From Pseudomonadota bacterium (GTDB lineage Bacteria > Desulfobacterota > BSN033 > G020346125), in assembly GCA_030673585.1 (NCBI GenBank), contig DAOVIU010000144.1, positions 1-5,034 on the forward strand: a DNA stretch of 5,034 nt. The letters are read 5' to 3'. Below, piece after piece: positions 1-5,034 of this stretch. The notes under the pieces were generated by a model that worked only from the letters and a program-made list of their open reading frames with translations, had not been told where the DNA came from and ran no database searches. Each line of letters begins with the position of its first letter. Positions within the stretch are counted from its first letter, which is position 1. The position numbers and the translations under genes are program-made.

Positions 1-18
1 GAAAGGGGGTGTGATCTG

Positions 19-780
19 ATGGGAAAATATGCCGCATTAGTCGATGTCTCGAAGTGCACCGCCTGTAGGGGGTGTCAAATCGCCTGCAAGCAGTGGAACG
101 AACTTCCAGCGGAAAAGACGATCAACGTAGGGACGTACCAGAACCCACCGGATCTCTCCGTGAGCACATACACCCTGATACGGTTCAAGGAGGTCTCCAA
201 TAAGGGGGAGGTACGGTGGAACTTCTTCAAGGATCAGTGCAGGCACTGCCTGGAGCCGCCGTGCAAGGATGCGGCCGATGGAACGGTGAAGGGAGCGATC
301 ACTCAGGATAAGAATGGGTCCGTCCTCTTTACCGAAAAGACGCGGCTGCTGAACATCAAGGAAATCCGGGAGGCATGTCCCTACGACATTCCTCGCCAGG
401 ATCCCAATACCAAGCTCATGGCCAAGTGCACCTTCTGTGCCGATCGAATCGCCAATGGCATGATACCAGCCTGCATTAAGGTGTGCCCAACGGGGACCCT
501 CAGCTTTGGGCCGAGCTATAAAATCCTGGCAATGGCGAGGAAAAGGCTGAATGAGGTTAAGAAGCGGTTCCCCCTTGCTAGACTGATAGACGAGGAGGAG
601 ATAAGCTGGATCTACCTGTTGCACCGACCGGAAGCCGAATTCCAGATGACCGTAAAGGCAAAGAGGACAAGGCCGGCCACGGTTGCACGAAGGGCTTTCA
701 TGAGACCCTTTGGGGCATTGGTTGCGGGAACGGCATTGCAGGGATCGGCCCCAACCGATTCCGATTCCTCGATTGAGTAA
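19..780 (+). CDS. fdhB: Formate dehydrogenase iron-sulfur (beta) subunit
   Basis: This 253-residue ferredoxin-like subunit would carry electrons from the molybdenum or tungsten catalytic subunit FdhA to a cytochrome or other acceptor. Twelve Cys are visible: C13, C16, C19, C23; C74, C77, C82; C120; C137, C140, C152, C156. That suits three [4Fe-4S] clusters, as in soluble Desulfovibrio-type FdhB, rather than the four of E. coli FdnH. Stretches typical of the family are DVSKCTACRGCQIACKQWNE near the N-terminus, ACPYDIPR at 119-126, and KCTFCADR with ACIKVCPTG at 136-159. The ATG at 19 follows a purine-rich AGGGGGT (4-10). TGA triplets at 12-14 and 17-19 could end an upstream fdhA, but too little is visible to call it. 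There is no N-terminal signal peptide, so any export would depend on FdhA. The C-terminal 40 residues are unusual: a twin-arginine-like ARRAFM (223-228) and a hydrophobic run to about 240. It ends in TAA. The role is secure; the symbol varies between genomes. Confidence 0.9.
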   Translation: MGKYAALVDVSKCTACRGCQIACKQWNELPAEKTINVGTYQNPPDLSVSTYTLIRFKEVSNKGEVRWNFFKDQCRHCLEPPCKDAADGTVKGAITQDKNGSVLFTEKTRLLNIKEIREACPYDIPRQDPNTKLMAKCTFCADRIANGMIPACIKVCPTGTLSFGPSYKILAMARKRLNEVKKRFPLARLIDEEEISWIYLLHRPEAEFQMTVKAKRTRPATVARRAFMRPFGALVAGTALQGSAPTDSDSSIE

Positions 781-800
781 ACGAGGGAGAAACCATTTTG

Positions 801-831
801 GCGGAAGGCAAGGACACACCTTGCCTTCCGC
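801..831. repeat. Perfect 13-bp inverted repeat after fdhB
   Basis: Arms at 801-813 and 819-831 are exact reverse complements around the five-base loop ACACA. The RNA hairpin would be very stable, but no T-run follows, so it is not a standard intrinsic terminator. It begins 21 bases after the fdhB stop. It may protect the mRNA 3' end or bind a regulator; nothing in the sequence decides which. Confidence 0.8.
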
Positions 832-849
832 ACATCTATAGTGTATTAT

Positions 850-881
850 GGGCTTGTTTCAAAAGAAACAGCCCTTTTTTT
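850..881 (+). terminator. Rho-independent terminator between fdhB and fdhE
   Basis: GGGCTTGTTTC (850-860) pairs with GAAACAGCCC (865-874) around an AAAA loop, with one bulged T in the left arm. Seven T's follow at 875-881. This is the classic intrinsic terminator layout for transcription running through fdhB. Because it sits in front of fdhE, that gene needs either partial read-through or its own promoter. Confidence 0.85.
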
Positions 882-911
882 ATCATACCTTCGACCGAGA
901 AACAAAGAATC

Positions 912-916
912 GGGAG
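912..916 (+). promoter_or_regulatory. Ribosome binding site deciding the fdhE start
   Basis: GGGAG lies six bases before the ATG at 923. It favours that start over the ATG at 848, which overlaps the terminator hairpin, and over the ATG at 917, which abuts the GGGAG with no spacer. The ATG at 929 is a weaker alternative with a 12-base spacer. Confidence 0.65.
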
Positions 917-922
917 ATGATA

Positions 923-1804
923 ATGGAGATGAATTCCGATATGGAAAGGATGCAAAGGAGGATTACAACTCTCAAAGAGGCCTATCCCAACTACCGGGGG
1001 ATCTTGGAATTCTTCGAAAAGCTCCTCCTCGAGCAACTGAAAACCATGGCCAAAGTTGAGTACCGCCCACCGGGAATCAGCAAGGACCGCGCCAGGATCA
1101 GGGCAAGGGAGGGGTTTTCCATGCTCTCAAAGGGAGATTTCCCCATCGATCCTCGCCTTGCGGGTCGGCTCTTTCGCTCCATTTGCCGTATCGCGAAAGG
1201 GGAAAATGAAAAGCTGAAGGCCGAAGTGGGGAAAATTGAAAGGGCATTGCGGGGGAAAAAGATCGACCTGGAAACATGCCTGGCCAAAGCCCTAGAGGGC
1301 AACCGCGACCATCTCTCCCGGATAGCCGTCGAGAGGGGAATTGACCAAGAGGTGATGAATTTCCTGCTCCATACCACGATCAAACCCTTCGTGGAGGCAT
1401 TTGCCTCCCATCTGAGGGATATGGTAGACGAAGATGTGTGGGACAAGGGGTACTGCCCCGTCTGCGGCTCCCAACCCCTCATGGGGGAATTGAAGGGGGA
1501 AGAGGGAAAACGGATTTGGACGTGTTCCTTCTGCGGGAGCCAGTGGCGGGGGAAACGGTTGATGTGCCCCTTTTGCGAAAACACCGACCATCAAACCCTC
1601 CGGTATTTCCATACGGAAAAGGAGAAGGCATATCGCATAGACGTCTGCGATAAGTGCAAGAGGTATATCAAGACGGTTGATGCCCGACAGCTTGCCGATG
1701 AAATCTTCCTCCCCGTTGAGGACTTGGCGACGTTACATCTGGACATTTTGGCGGCCGAAAAGGGCTTCAAGAGGGAATCCTTCGATCTCCTGGGGATCTT
1801 CTAA
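923..1804 (+). CDS. fdhE: Formate dehydrogenase accessory protein FdhE
   Basis: FdhE is a cytoplasmic protein needed for making active formate dehydrogenases; in E. coli it binds iron through CXXC motifs and contacts the catalytic subunit. From the start at 923 the product has 293 residues, close to the roughly 310 of E. coli FdhE. The N-terminal half is charged and helical. The C-terminal half has the family signature of four CXXC pairs: CPVC (178-181) in the stretch CPVCGSQP, CSFC (201-204) followed by GSQW, CPFC (215-218), and CDKC (242-245) followed by a YIKTVD stretch. The frame is open back to 848, but that start lies in the fdhB terminator, so 923 with GGGAG six bases upstream is preferred. 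The gene ends in TAA. The next gene starts 92 bases downstream with no terminator visible between, so co-transcription with the predicted selenoprotein gene is plausible. Confidence 0.9.
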   Translation: MEMNSDMERMQRRITTLKEAYPNYRGILEFFEKLLLEQLKTMAKVEYRPPGISKDRARIRAREGFSMLSKGDFPIDPRLAGRLFRSICRIAKGENEKLKAEVGKIERALRGKKIDLETCLAKALEGNRDHLSRIAVERGIDQEVMNFLLHTTIKPFVEAFASHLRDMVDEDVWDKGYCPVCGSQPLMGELKGEEGKRIWTCSFCGSQWRGKRLMCPFCENTDHQTLRYFHTEKEKAYRIDVCDKCKRYIKTVDARQLADEIFLPVEDLATLHLDILAAEKGFKRESFDLLGIF

Positions 1805-1874
1805 AGGCTGATGGTGTGCGTTAGCATGGGAAGCACGAAATTGGCACGAACCTTGCTCACCTCTTGGGCTGACC

Positions 1875-1900
1875 CCATTGGAGGCTTGGGAACCCAATGG
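1875..1900 (+). promoter_or_regulatory. Possible start-codon hairpin of the UshA-like gene
   Basis: CCATTGG (1875-1881) is the exact reverse complement of CCAATGG (1894-1900), with a 12-base loop. The right arm contains the ATG at 1897, and the likely Shine-Dalgarno GGAGG (1880-1884) lies partly in the left arm. If it forms, initiation would be restrained. A 7-bp repeat can arise by chance. Confidence 0.35.
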
Positions 1901-3057
1901 TCAAAAAATCGTTGGCCCTCCTCATACTCTCCGTATTCGTCCCCCTGCCGATGGCATCGGGCGGCCCGTCAACCCATTCACTAACCCTCATATACAGCAA
2001 CAATCTCTACGGCAGTATCGAGCCATCCGGCTGAGGAAAATCGAGATCTGGCGGTCTTGCCAGGAGGACGACCTTCATCAAGGAGACAAGGAAAAAGGCC
2101 GAGAACCTCCTGGTCTTAGACGCGGGGAACCTCCTCTTTCCCAGACTTCCGGCCTCCCATTCAACCCGCCGGAGGAATCAATTAACCCTCAAGGCGGATC
2201 TGATCATTAAAGCCTTCAATCGGGGGGAATGCGATGGTGTTGCCGTTGGGGATGTTGATCTGGGCCTGGGAAAGGGCTTGTTTCTGAAGATGTCCGAGGA
2301 GGCGAATTTTCCCTTTATCAGTAGCAACCTTTTCGATAGGAAGACAAATAAGCCCATCTTCAAACCCCACGTTATGAGGGAGCTGAACGGGCTGAGGATA
2401 GGCATCTTCGCACTCATCTCCGAGGATATTTTCGATAAGGGGAGGGATCAAGGCCTCAAGGAGTTCCGCATCGAAGATCCCCACCAAGCGGTGAAGAGGA
2501 TGGTGAGGAAATTACGGTACCACGCGGATCTAATCATCTTGTTGAGTCACCTGGGGCATCAAGCGGACCGACTATTAGCCCAAAAAACCAGGGGAATCGA
2601 TATTATCGTGGGAGGGCACACAGCAACACCACTTTACAATCCTCCCGTGGTGGGTGAAACCCTCATTCTTCAAAGTTCGGCATATGGGAGGAACATAGGA
2701 TCCGTTGATATCGATTTCTCCAAGGAGAGGGCCTCCTTTGCCAATGCCGACATGGTGAAATCCCTGCGGGAAACCCTTGCGGACCTGGGGGAAAAAATCC
2801 GCACCCTCGAGGCAGGGGAACACGGCAAGCGGAGGCAGGAAACACTTATGTCGATATTGGGGTATAAGAAAACTATGGAAGCAAAGCTCAAAGCTTATGG
2901 TGAAAAAAATCCCTTTCACAATCGGATCGTCCGCCTCGATGAGGGGATTTCATCCGACCCCGATGTTCTCGCCTTGATCGAGGGGTATAAGCGGAAATTA
3001 GCGACCCTGGACCGGAAAAGGGAGAGTAACGGATGCGGCTCCAGCCCCCAAACTTAG
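1897..3057 (+). CDS. UshA-like metallophosphoesterase-family protein, predicted selenoprotein (UGA at codon 46)
   Basis: Reading UGA at 2032-2034 as selenocysteine gives one 386-residue protein ending in TAG. Residues 1-21 form a signal peptide (two Lys, a hydrophobic run, then PMASGG), so the product should be exported. A UshA-type fold follows: first strand LTLIYSNNLYG (29-39), then EPSG-Sec46-GKSRSGGLARR, LVLDAGN (72-78), VAVGDVDLGLG (115-125), FPFISSNL (138-145), LLSHLGH (215-221), IIVGGHTATPL (236-246) and the closing strand SSAYGRNIGSVDIDF. The last third is charged and helical, with CGSS near the end. Relative to UshA, several metal ligands are changed (NDxHG reads NNLYG, GNHE reads GDVD, GGHxH reads GGHTA), so phosphatase activity is doubtful. 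From memory, relatives have E-P-C-G-C here, so Sec takes the second Cys and Ser44 the first. ATG 1897 is the only start candidate between the in-frame TGA at 1870 and the signal peptide; GGAGG is 12 bases upstream, which is long. A nonsense mutation is the main alternative. Confidence 0.8.
2032..2071 (+). promoter_or_regulatory. Selenocysteine UGA codon with adjacent bacterial SECIS-like hairpin
   Basis: The in-frame UGA (2032-2034) is followed by CTGGC (2048-2052), loop GGTCTT (2053-2058) and GCCAG (2059-2063): a perfect 5-bp stem, extendable by a U-G pair (2047/2064). After an internal loop, TCG (2041-2043) can pair with CGA (2069-2071). Eighteen bases separate UGA from the loop, within the range known for bacterial SECIS elements. 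From memory, E. coli fdhF also has 18 bases between UGA and GGUCU, the loop bases SelB recognises. The loop coincides with codons for the conserved GGL, so part of the match could come from protein constraint. No clear bulged U equivalent was assigned. Confidence 0.75.
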
Positions 3058-3174
3058 ATAACTCCGAAGCAACCAATACATTCGCGGGAACCCCCCTTAG
3101 TATCAGTTCCTTAATACTGTTCATTTGATACCACGGAATATCCCTTTTCCCACCCCCTATTGGTTAGCCTGAAT
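3058..3174. other. Intergenic stretch with nothing recognisable
   Basis: No ORF, promoter or convincing terminator is visible after the UshA-like gene. AGTAT (3099-3103) and ATACT (3114-3118) could form a 5-bp stem, but no T-run follows. Together with the element and promoter region up to 3830 it makes a 773-base gene-free gap. Confidence 0.6.
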
Positions 3175-3213
3175 TAAGCGAACACCCTTGTTCCTTCCCA
3201 TTAATGCTTCACG

Positions 3214-3408
3214 CTGTATTGGCCGGATTTCCCTTCGCTCATTGAAAAGAATTTTTGACCATTCTAAAGCTCGCTCCACTGCAAACAGTGCATGGGGCTC
3301 TGCTTCGTCCCATAACGTATGAGAATGTCAGCGCCCCAATCGCATGACTGCACCACCGCAGCACTGCAACACTGAATATCTTTGCGCTCCAGGGAATCCG
3401 GCCAACAG
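3214..3408. repeat. Nested imperfect inverted repeat inside the 500-bp element
   Basis: CTGTATTGGCCGGATTTCCC (3214-3233) matches the reverse complement of GGGAATCCGGCCAACAG (3392-3408) at all 17 positions if three extra bases are allowed in the left arm. The arms enclose about 158 bp. This may be the ends of a second, older insertion or a long-range RNA stem. Confidence 0.45.
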
Positions 3409-3460
3409 CCGGTTTCGAAATGACTTTGGAGGAACGCAGGCGGGGAATACCATCCCCCCC

Positions 3461-3657
3461 GTTCGACTGAGCCCTTCGGTCAGCCTTCGGCCATGAGACA
3501 TGTCGACGAGCTCCCTTCGGGTCTGAGCGTTCGACTGAGCTCACGCCGAAGTCCTCAGGGTCGAAGACATGTCGAGTCGCTCACTGCCGAATGGAACTCA
3601 GGGTCGAAGACTCACGACGAAACCCCCTCGCCCTCGTCCAACACGTTACGCTCAGGG
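3461..3657. repeat. Cluster of short palindromic and direct repeats
   Basis: Several exact repeats interleave: GTTCGACTGAGC (3461-3472, 3529-3540), CCCTTCGG (3472-3479, 3513-3520), AGACATGTCGA (3496-3506, 3565-3575) and CTCAGGGTCGAAGAC (3554-3568, 3597-3611), with a partial CTCAGGG at 3651-3657. TTCGAC plus TGAG (3530-3539) can pair with CTCA and GTCGAA (3554-3565) with a GG bulge, making a hairpin. This resembles dispersed REP-type intergenic palindromes built on TTCGAC/TGAGC. Spacing is irregular, so it is not a CRISPR array. Confidence 0.65.
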
Positions 3658-3756
3658 ACAATGGTGTTCGCTTAGGAAAAATATAACTTGCTATAAAATC
3701 AATAGGTTGAAACAATATTCCCGATGAAACTCAGGAAACTCCCGCAAACATTTCCC

Positions 3757-3786
3757 TTGATGGGCTTGGGCGAATAGGGGTATAAT
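3757..3786 (+). promoter_or_regulatory. Sigma-70-type promoter of the radical SAM gene
   Basis: TTGATG (3757-3762) and a perfect TATAAT (3781-3786) are 18 bases apart, close to the sigma-70 consensus. Transcription would begin near 3793, leaving a leader of roughly 38 bases before the ATG at 3831. The promoter lies just outside the 500-bp element, so the radical SAM gene starts its own transcription unit. Confidence 0.7.
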
Positions 3787-3817
3787 TTCATGTAGTTAAG
3801 CTATCATCCGGTGGATT

Positions 3818-3824
3818 GGTGAGG
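3818..3824 (+). promoter_or_regulatory. Ribosome binding site of the radical SAM gene
   Basis: GGTGAGG lies six bases before the ATG at 3831 and fixes that start. It falls within the short leader predicted from the promoter at 3757-3786. Confidence 0.65.
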
Positions 3825-3830
3825 TTCTCC

Positions 3831-5034
3831 ATGGGCAAGATCGATCTCGTTCTCCTGCATCCCCCCAGCGTGTACGACTTCAGGAAGGAACCGGTCATGT
3901 ACGGGCCTATCAGCGATGTCGTCCCCTCCACGCCCATATTCGAGACGTATCCCATTGGATTTACCAGCCTCTCGGAATACTTGGAGAGAAATGGTCTCCG
4001 CGCCAGGATCATCAACGTTGCCCTCAAGATGTTGAAGAGCCAAAGATTCGACGTGCCAAACATGATCCAGCGGTTACGGCCTGTTGCCTTCGGGCTTGAT
4101 TTGCACTGGATGGCCCATGTCCAGGGATGCCTCGCCTTGGCCGAGGAGGTGAAGAGAATCCATCCCCATATCCCGGTTATCCTGGGAGGCCTATCGGCAA
4201 GCTACTACCACGAGGAGCTCCTGAGGGATTATCCCCAGGTCGATTTCATCGTAAGGGGAGATTCAACGGAGGCGCCGCTTCTCGAGCTGATCAGAGGTCT
4301 CAAGGAGAACACGACGATATCCCATATCCCCAACTTAACCTGGAGGGATGAACGGGGTCGAATTCATTCCAACCCCATCTCGTATGTCCCGGAAACATTG
4401 GACGACATCACCATAGACTATCGTCACATCATGCAGAAGGTCTGGCAGTATCGTGATCCCGTGGGATACGAGCCCTTCAGCAATTGGTTCACGTATCCGG
4501 TCACCGCGGTATTTACCTGCAGGGGCTGTCGTTACGATTGCAAGACCTGTGGCGGATCCGCGAACACCTTCCGCAGTATGGGAAACCGCCACAGGCCTGC
4601 TTATCGCGATCCCCTCCTGCTGGCACGGGATATCATGGACATCCGAAGCCATCTGAAGGCCCCCATCATGATCATAGGGGATATCTTTCAGCCGGGCGAT
4701 GAATACGGCCTCGATCTCCTGAACGCCCTGAAGGACAAAGGGATCACGAACCAGGTGGCCTTCGAGTTCTTCAGGCCGCCCTCGCGGGAGAAACTGGAGC
4801 GAATATCCGAGGCCATTCCCAACTTTAACCTTGAAATTTCCCCCGAATCGCACGACGAAGCGGTCCGAAAAGCCTTTGGAAGGCCATACGATAACGGCGC
4901 CCTGGAAGAGATGGTGAGGGATGCTATTGAGCTGGGTTGTCGGCGACTCGATCTCTTCTTCATGACGGGATTGCCCAAGCAGACCCTCCAATCGGTGCTC
5001 GATACCGTGGACTACTGCCGGTATCTTCTGGAGC
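3831..5034 (+). CDS. B12-binding-domain/radical SAM protein, 3' end beyond window
   Basis: The frame runs open for 401 codons from the ATG and leaves the window without a stop. Residues 1 to about 190 look like a cobalamin-binding Rossmann-type domain: VLLHPPS near the start, YPIGFTSLSEYLERNG, GLDLHWMAHVQG (D90, H92), PVILGGLSASYY, and DFIVRGDSTEAPLLELI. The radical SAM core follows with TCRGCRYDCKTCGGS; C233, C237 and C240 form the CxxxCxxC that holds the [4Fe-4S] cluster and SAM, and C230 is an extra upstream Cys. Later barrel strands include IMIIGDIFQPG, LEISPES and DLFFMTGLPKQT. The arrangement, and RGC...CGGS in particular, resembles the Ta0216-type B12-binding/radical SAM family as I recall it; its substrate is unknown to me. 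The gene has its own promoter and no evident link to the FDH genes upstream. Confidence 0.85.
   Translation, partial: MGKIDLVLLHPPSVYDFRKEPVMYGPISDVVPSTPIFETYPIGFTSLSEYLERNGLRARIINVALKMLKSQRFDVPNMIQRLRPVAFGLDLHWMAHVQGCLALAEEVKRIHPHIPVILGGLSASYYHEELLRDYPQVDFIVRGDSTEAPLLELIRGLKENTTISHIPNLTWRDERGRIHSNPISYVPETLDDITIDYRHIMQKVWQYRDPVGYEPFSNWFTYPVTAVFTCRGCRYDCKTCGGSANTFRSMGNRHRPAYRDPLLLARDIMDIRSHLKAPIMIIGDIFQPGDEYGLDLLNALKDKGITNQVAFEFFRPPSREKLERISEAIPNFNLEISPESHDEAVRKAFGRPYDNGALEEMVRDAIELGCRRLDLFFMTGLPKQTLQSVLDTVDYCRYLLE

Larger units (their letters stand above)
3175..3674. mobile_element. 500-bp MITE-like element with terminal inverted repeats, no transposase
   Basis: The left end TAAGCGAACACC (3175-3186) is repeated exactly in inverted form at 3663-3674. 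The match continues inward for nine more positions with two mismatches, giving 19 of 21 matching bases (3175-3195 against 3654-3674). The enclosed length is exactly 500 bp. No transposase-like protein is encoded; the open frames inside look like non-coding sequence with no recognisable domains. This fits a miniature inverted-repeat element or an insertion sequence that lost its core. No target-site duplication is visible in the flanks (GAAT on the left, GGAAAA on the right). I cannot assign a family from the end sequence. Confidence 0.6.

Noticed and set aside
37..819. 260-codon open frame on the minus strand opposite fdhB
   Set aside because: It is antisense to a clear ferredoxin-type gene, has no recognisable domain and lacks a supported ribosome binding site.
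821..849. Possible promoter TTGCCT, 17 bases, TATTAT before fdhE
   Set aside because: The -35 lies within the 801-831 hairpin and transcription would start in the terminator stem; the match is modest.
1833..1850. Direct repeat GCACGAA (1833-1839 and 1844-1850) as an operator
   Set aside because: Seven-base repeats with 11-base spacing are weak evidence, and no promoter is visible nearby.
2032..2034. UGA read as Trp or Gly through a changed genetic code
   Set aside because: Only one in-frame UGA occurs in about 1,350 codons across four genes, Trp is encoded by TGG and Gly by GGN throughout, and a SECIS-like hairpin follows. All three visible stops are TAA or TAG, so code change is not formally excluded.
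2032..2034. Plain nonsense mutation or sequencing error (pseudogene)
   Set aside because: It is one base away from TGC or TGT, so it stays the main alternative. The intact frame on both sides, the position on a presumed conserved Cys and the hairpin make it less likely.
1878..2210. 110-codon + strand frame from TTG 1878
   Set aside because: It overlaps the start of the selenoprotein gene in another frame; its sequence is Arg/Pro-rich and resembles no family.
2278..3057. Separate 259-residue gene starting at TTG 2278
   Set aside because: The same frame continues upstream with UshA-like sequence and a signal peptide, and the start falls inside the GDVDLGLG motif region.
3239..3544. 101-codon minus-strand frame inside the 500-bp element
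   Set aside because: No transposase or other domain is visible and it crosses the palindromic repeats, so it is probably non-coding.
3461..3657. CRISPR array
   Set aside because: The repeats are short, of several kinds and irregularly spaced, with no uniform spacers and no cas genes.
4335..4991. 218-codon minus-strand frame
   Set aside because: It is antisense to the radical SAM gene, whose cluster motif and barrel strands are unmistakable.

Overview
The window looks like a bacterial chromosome segment from an anaerobe. The formate dehydrogenase (FDH) electron-transfer subunit has 12 Cys, the three-cluster Desulfovibrio-type number. An FdhE maturation protein, a UshA-like protein with a probable selenocysteine, and a B12-binding-type radical SAM enzyme complete the gene set. 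This mix fits Desulfobacterota or related syntrophic or sulfate-reducing lineages, but nothing here fixes the taxon. All recognised genes are on the + strand.

Layout. (1) 19-780: fdhB, the FDH iron-sulfur subunit, probably the downstream partner of an fdhA lying outside the window. (2) 781-922: an intergenic gap with a perfect 13-bp hairpin (801-831) and an intrinsic terminator (850-881). (3) 923-1804: fdhE. The longer reading from 848 would place its start inside the terminator. (4) 1897-3057: a secreted UshA/5'-nucleotidase-like protein of 386 residues, interrupted by one in-frame UGA at 2032-2034 (codon 46). A bacterial SECIS-like hairpin with a GGUCU loop follows at once. Conventional ORF calling splits this gene and keeps only a piece starting near 2278. 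(5) 3058-3830: no gene. It holds an exactly 500-bp element bounded by 19/21-matching terminal inverted repeats (3175-3674), with a nested inverted repeat and a cluster of palindromic repeats inside, then a near-consensus sigma-70 promoter (3757-3786). (6) 3831-5034: a B12-binding/radical SAM protein cut off by the window end.

The main discovery is item 4. The UGA lies in E-P-S-G-(UGA), upstream of GGLARR. From memory, relatives of this family have E-P-C-G-C there, so UGA would replace a conserved Cys. Frame, homology-like sequence on both sides, an intact signal peptide, and a hairpin at the same spacing as the E. coli fdhF SECIS all support selenocysteine insertion. Most canonical phosphatase metal ligands are also replaced, so the protein may be a redox or metal-handling enzyme rather than a nucleotidase. 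FDH genes next door fit a selenium-using cell, but no sel genes are in the window.
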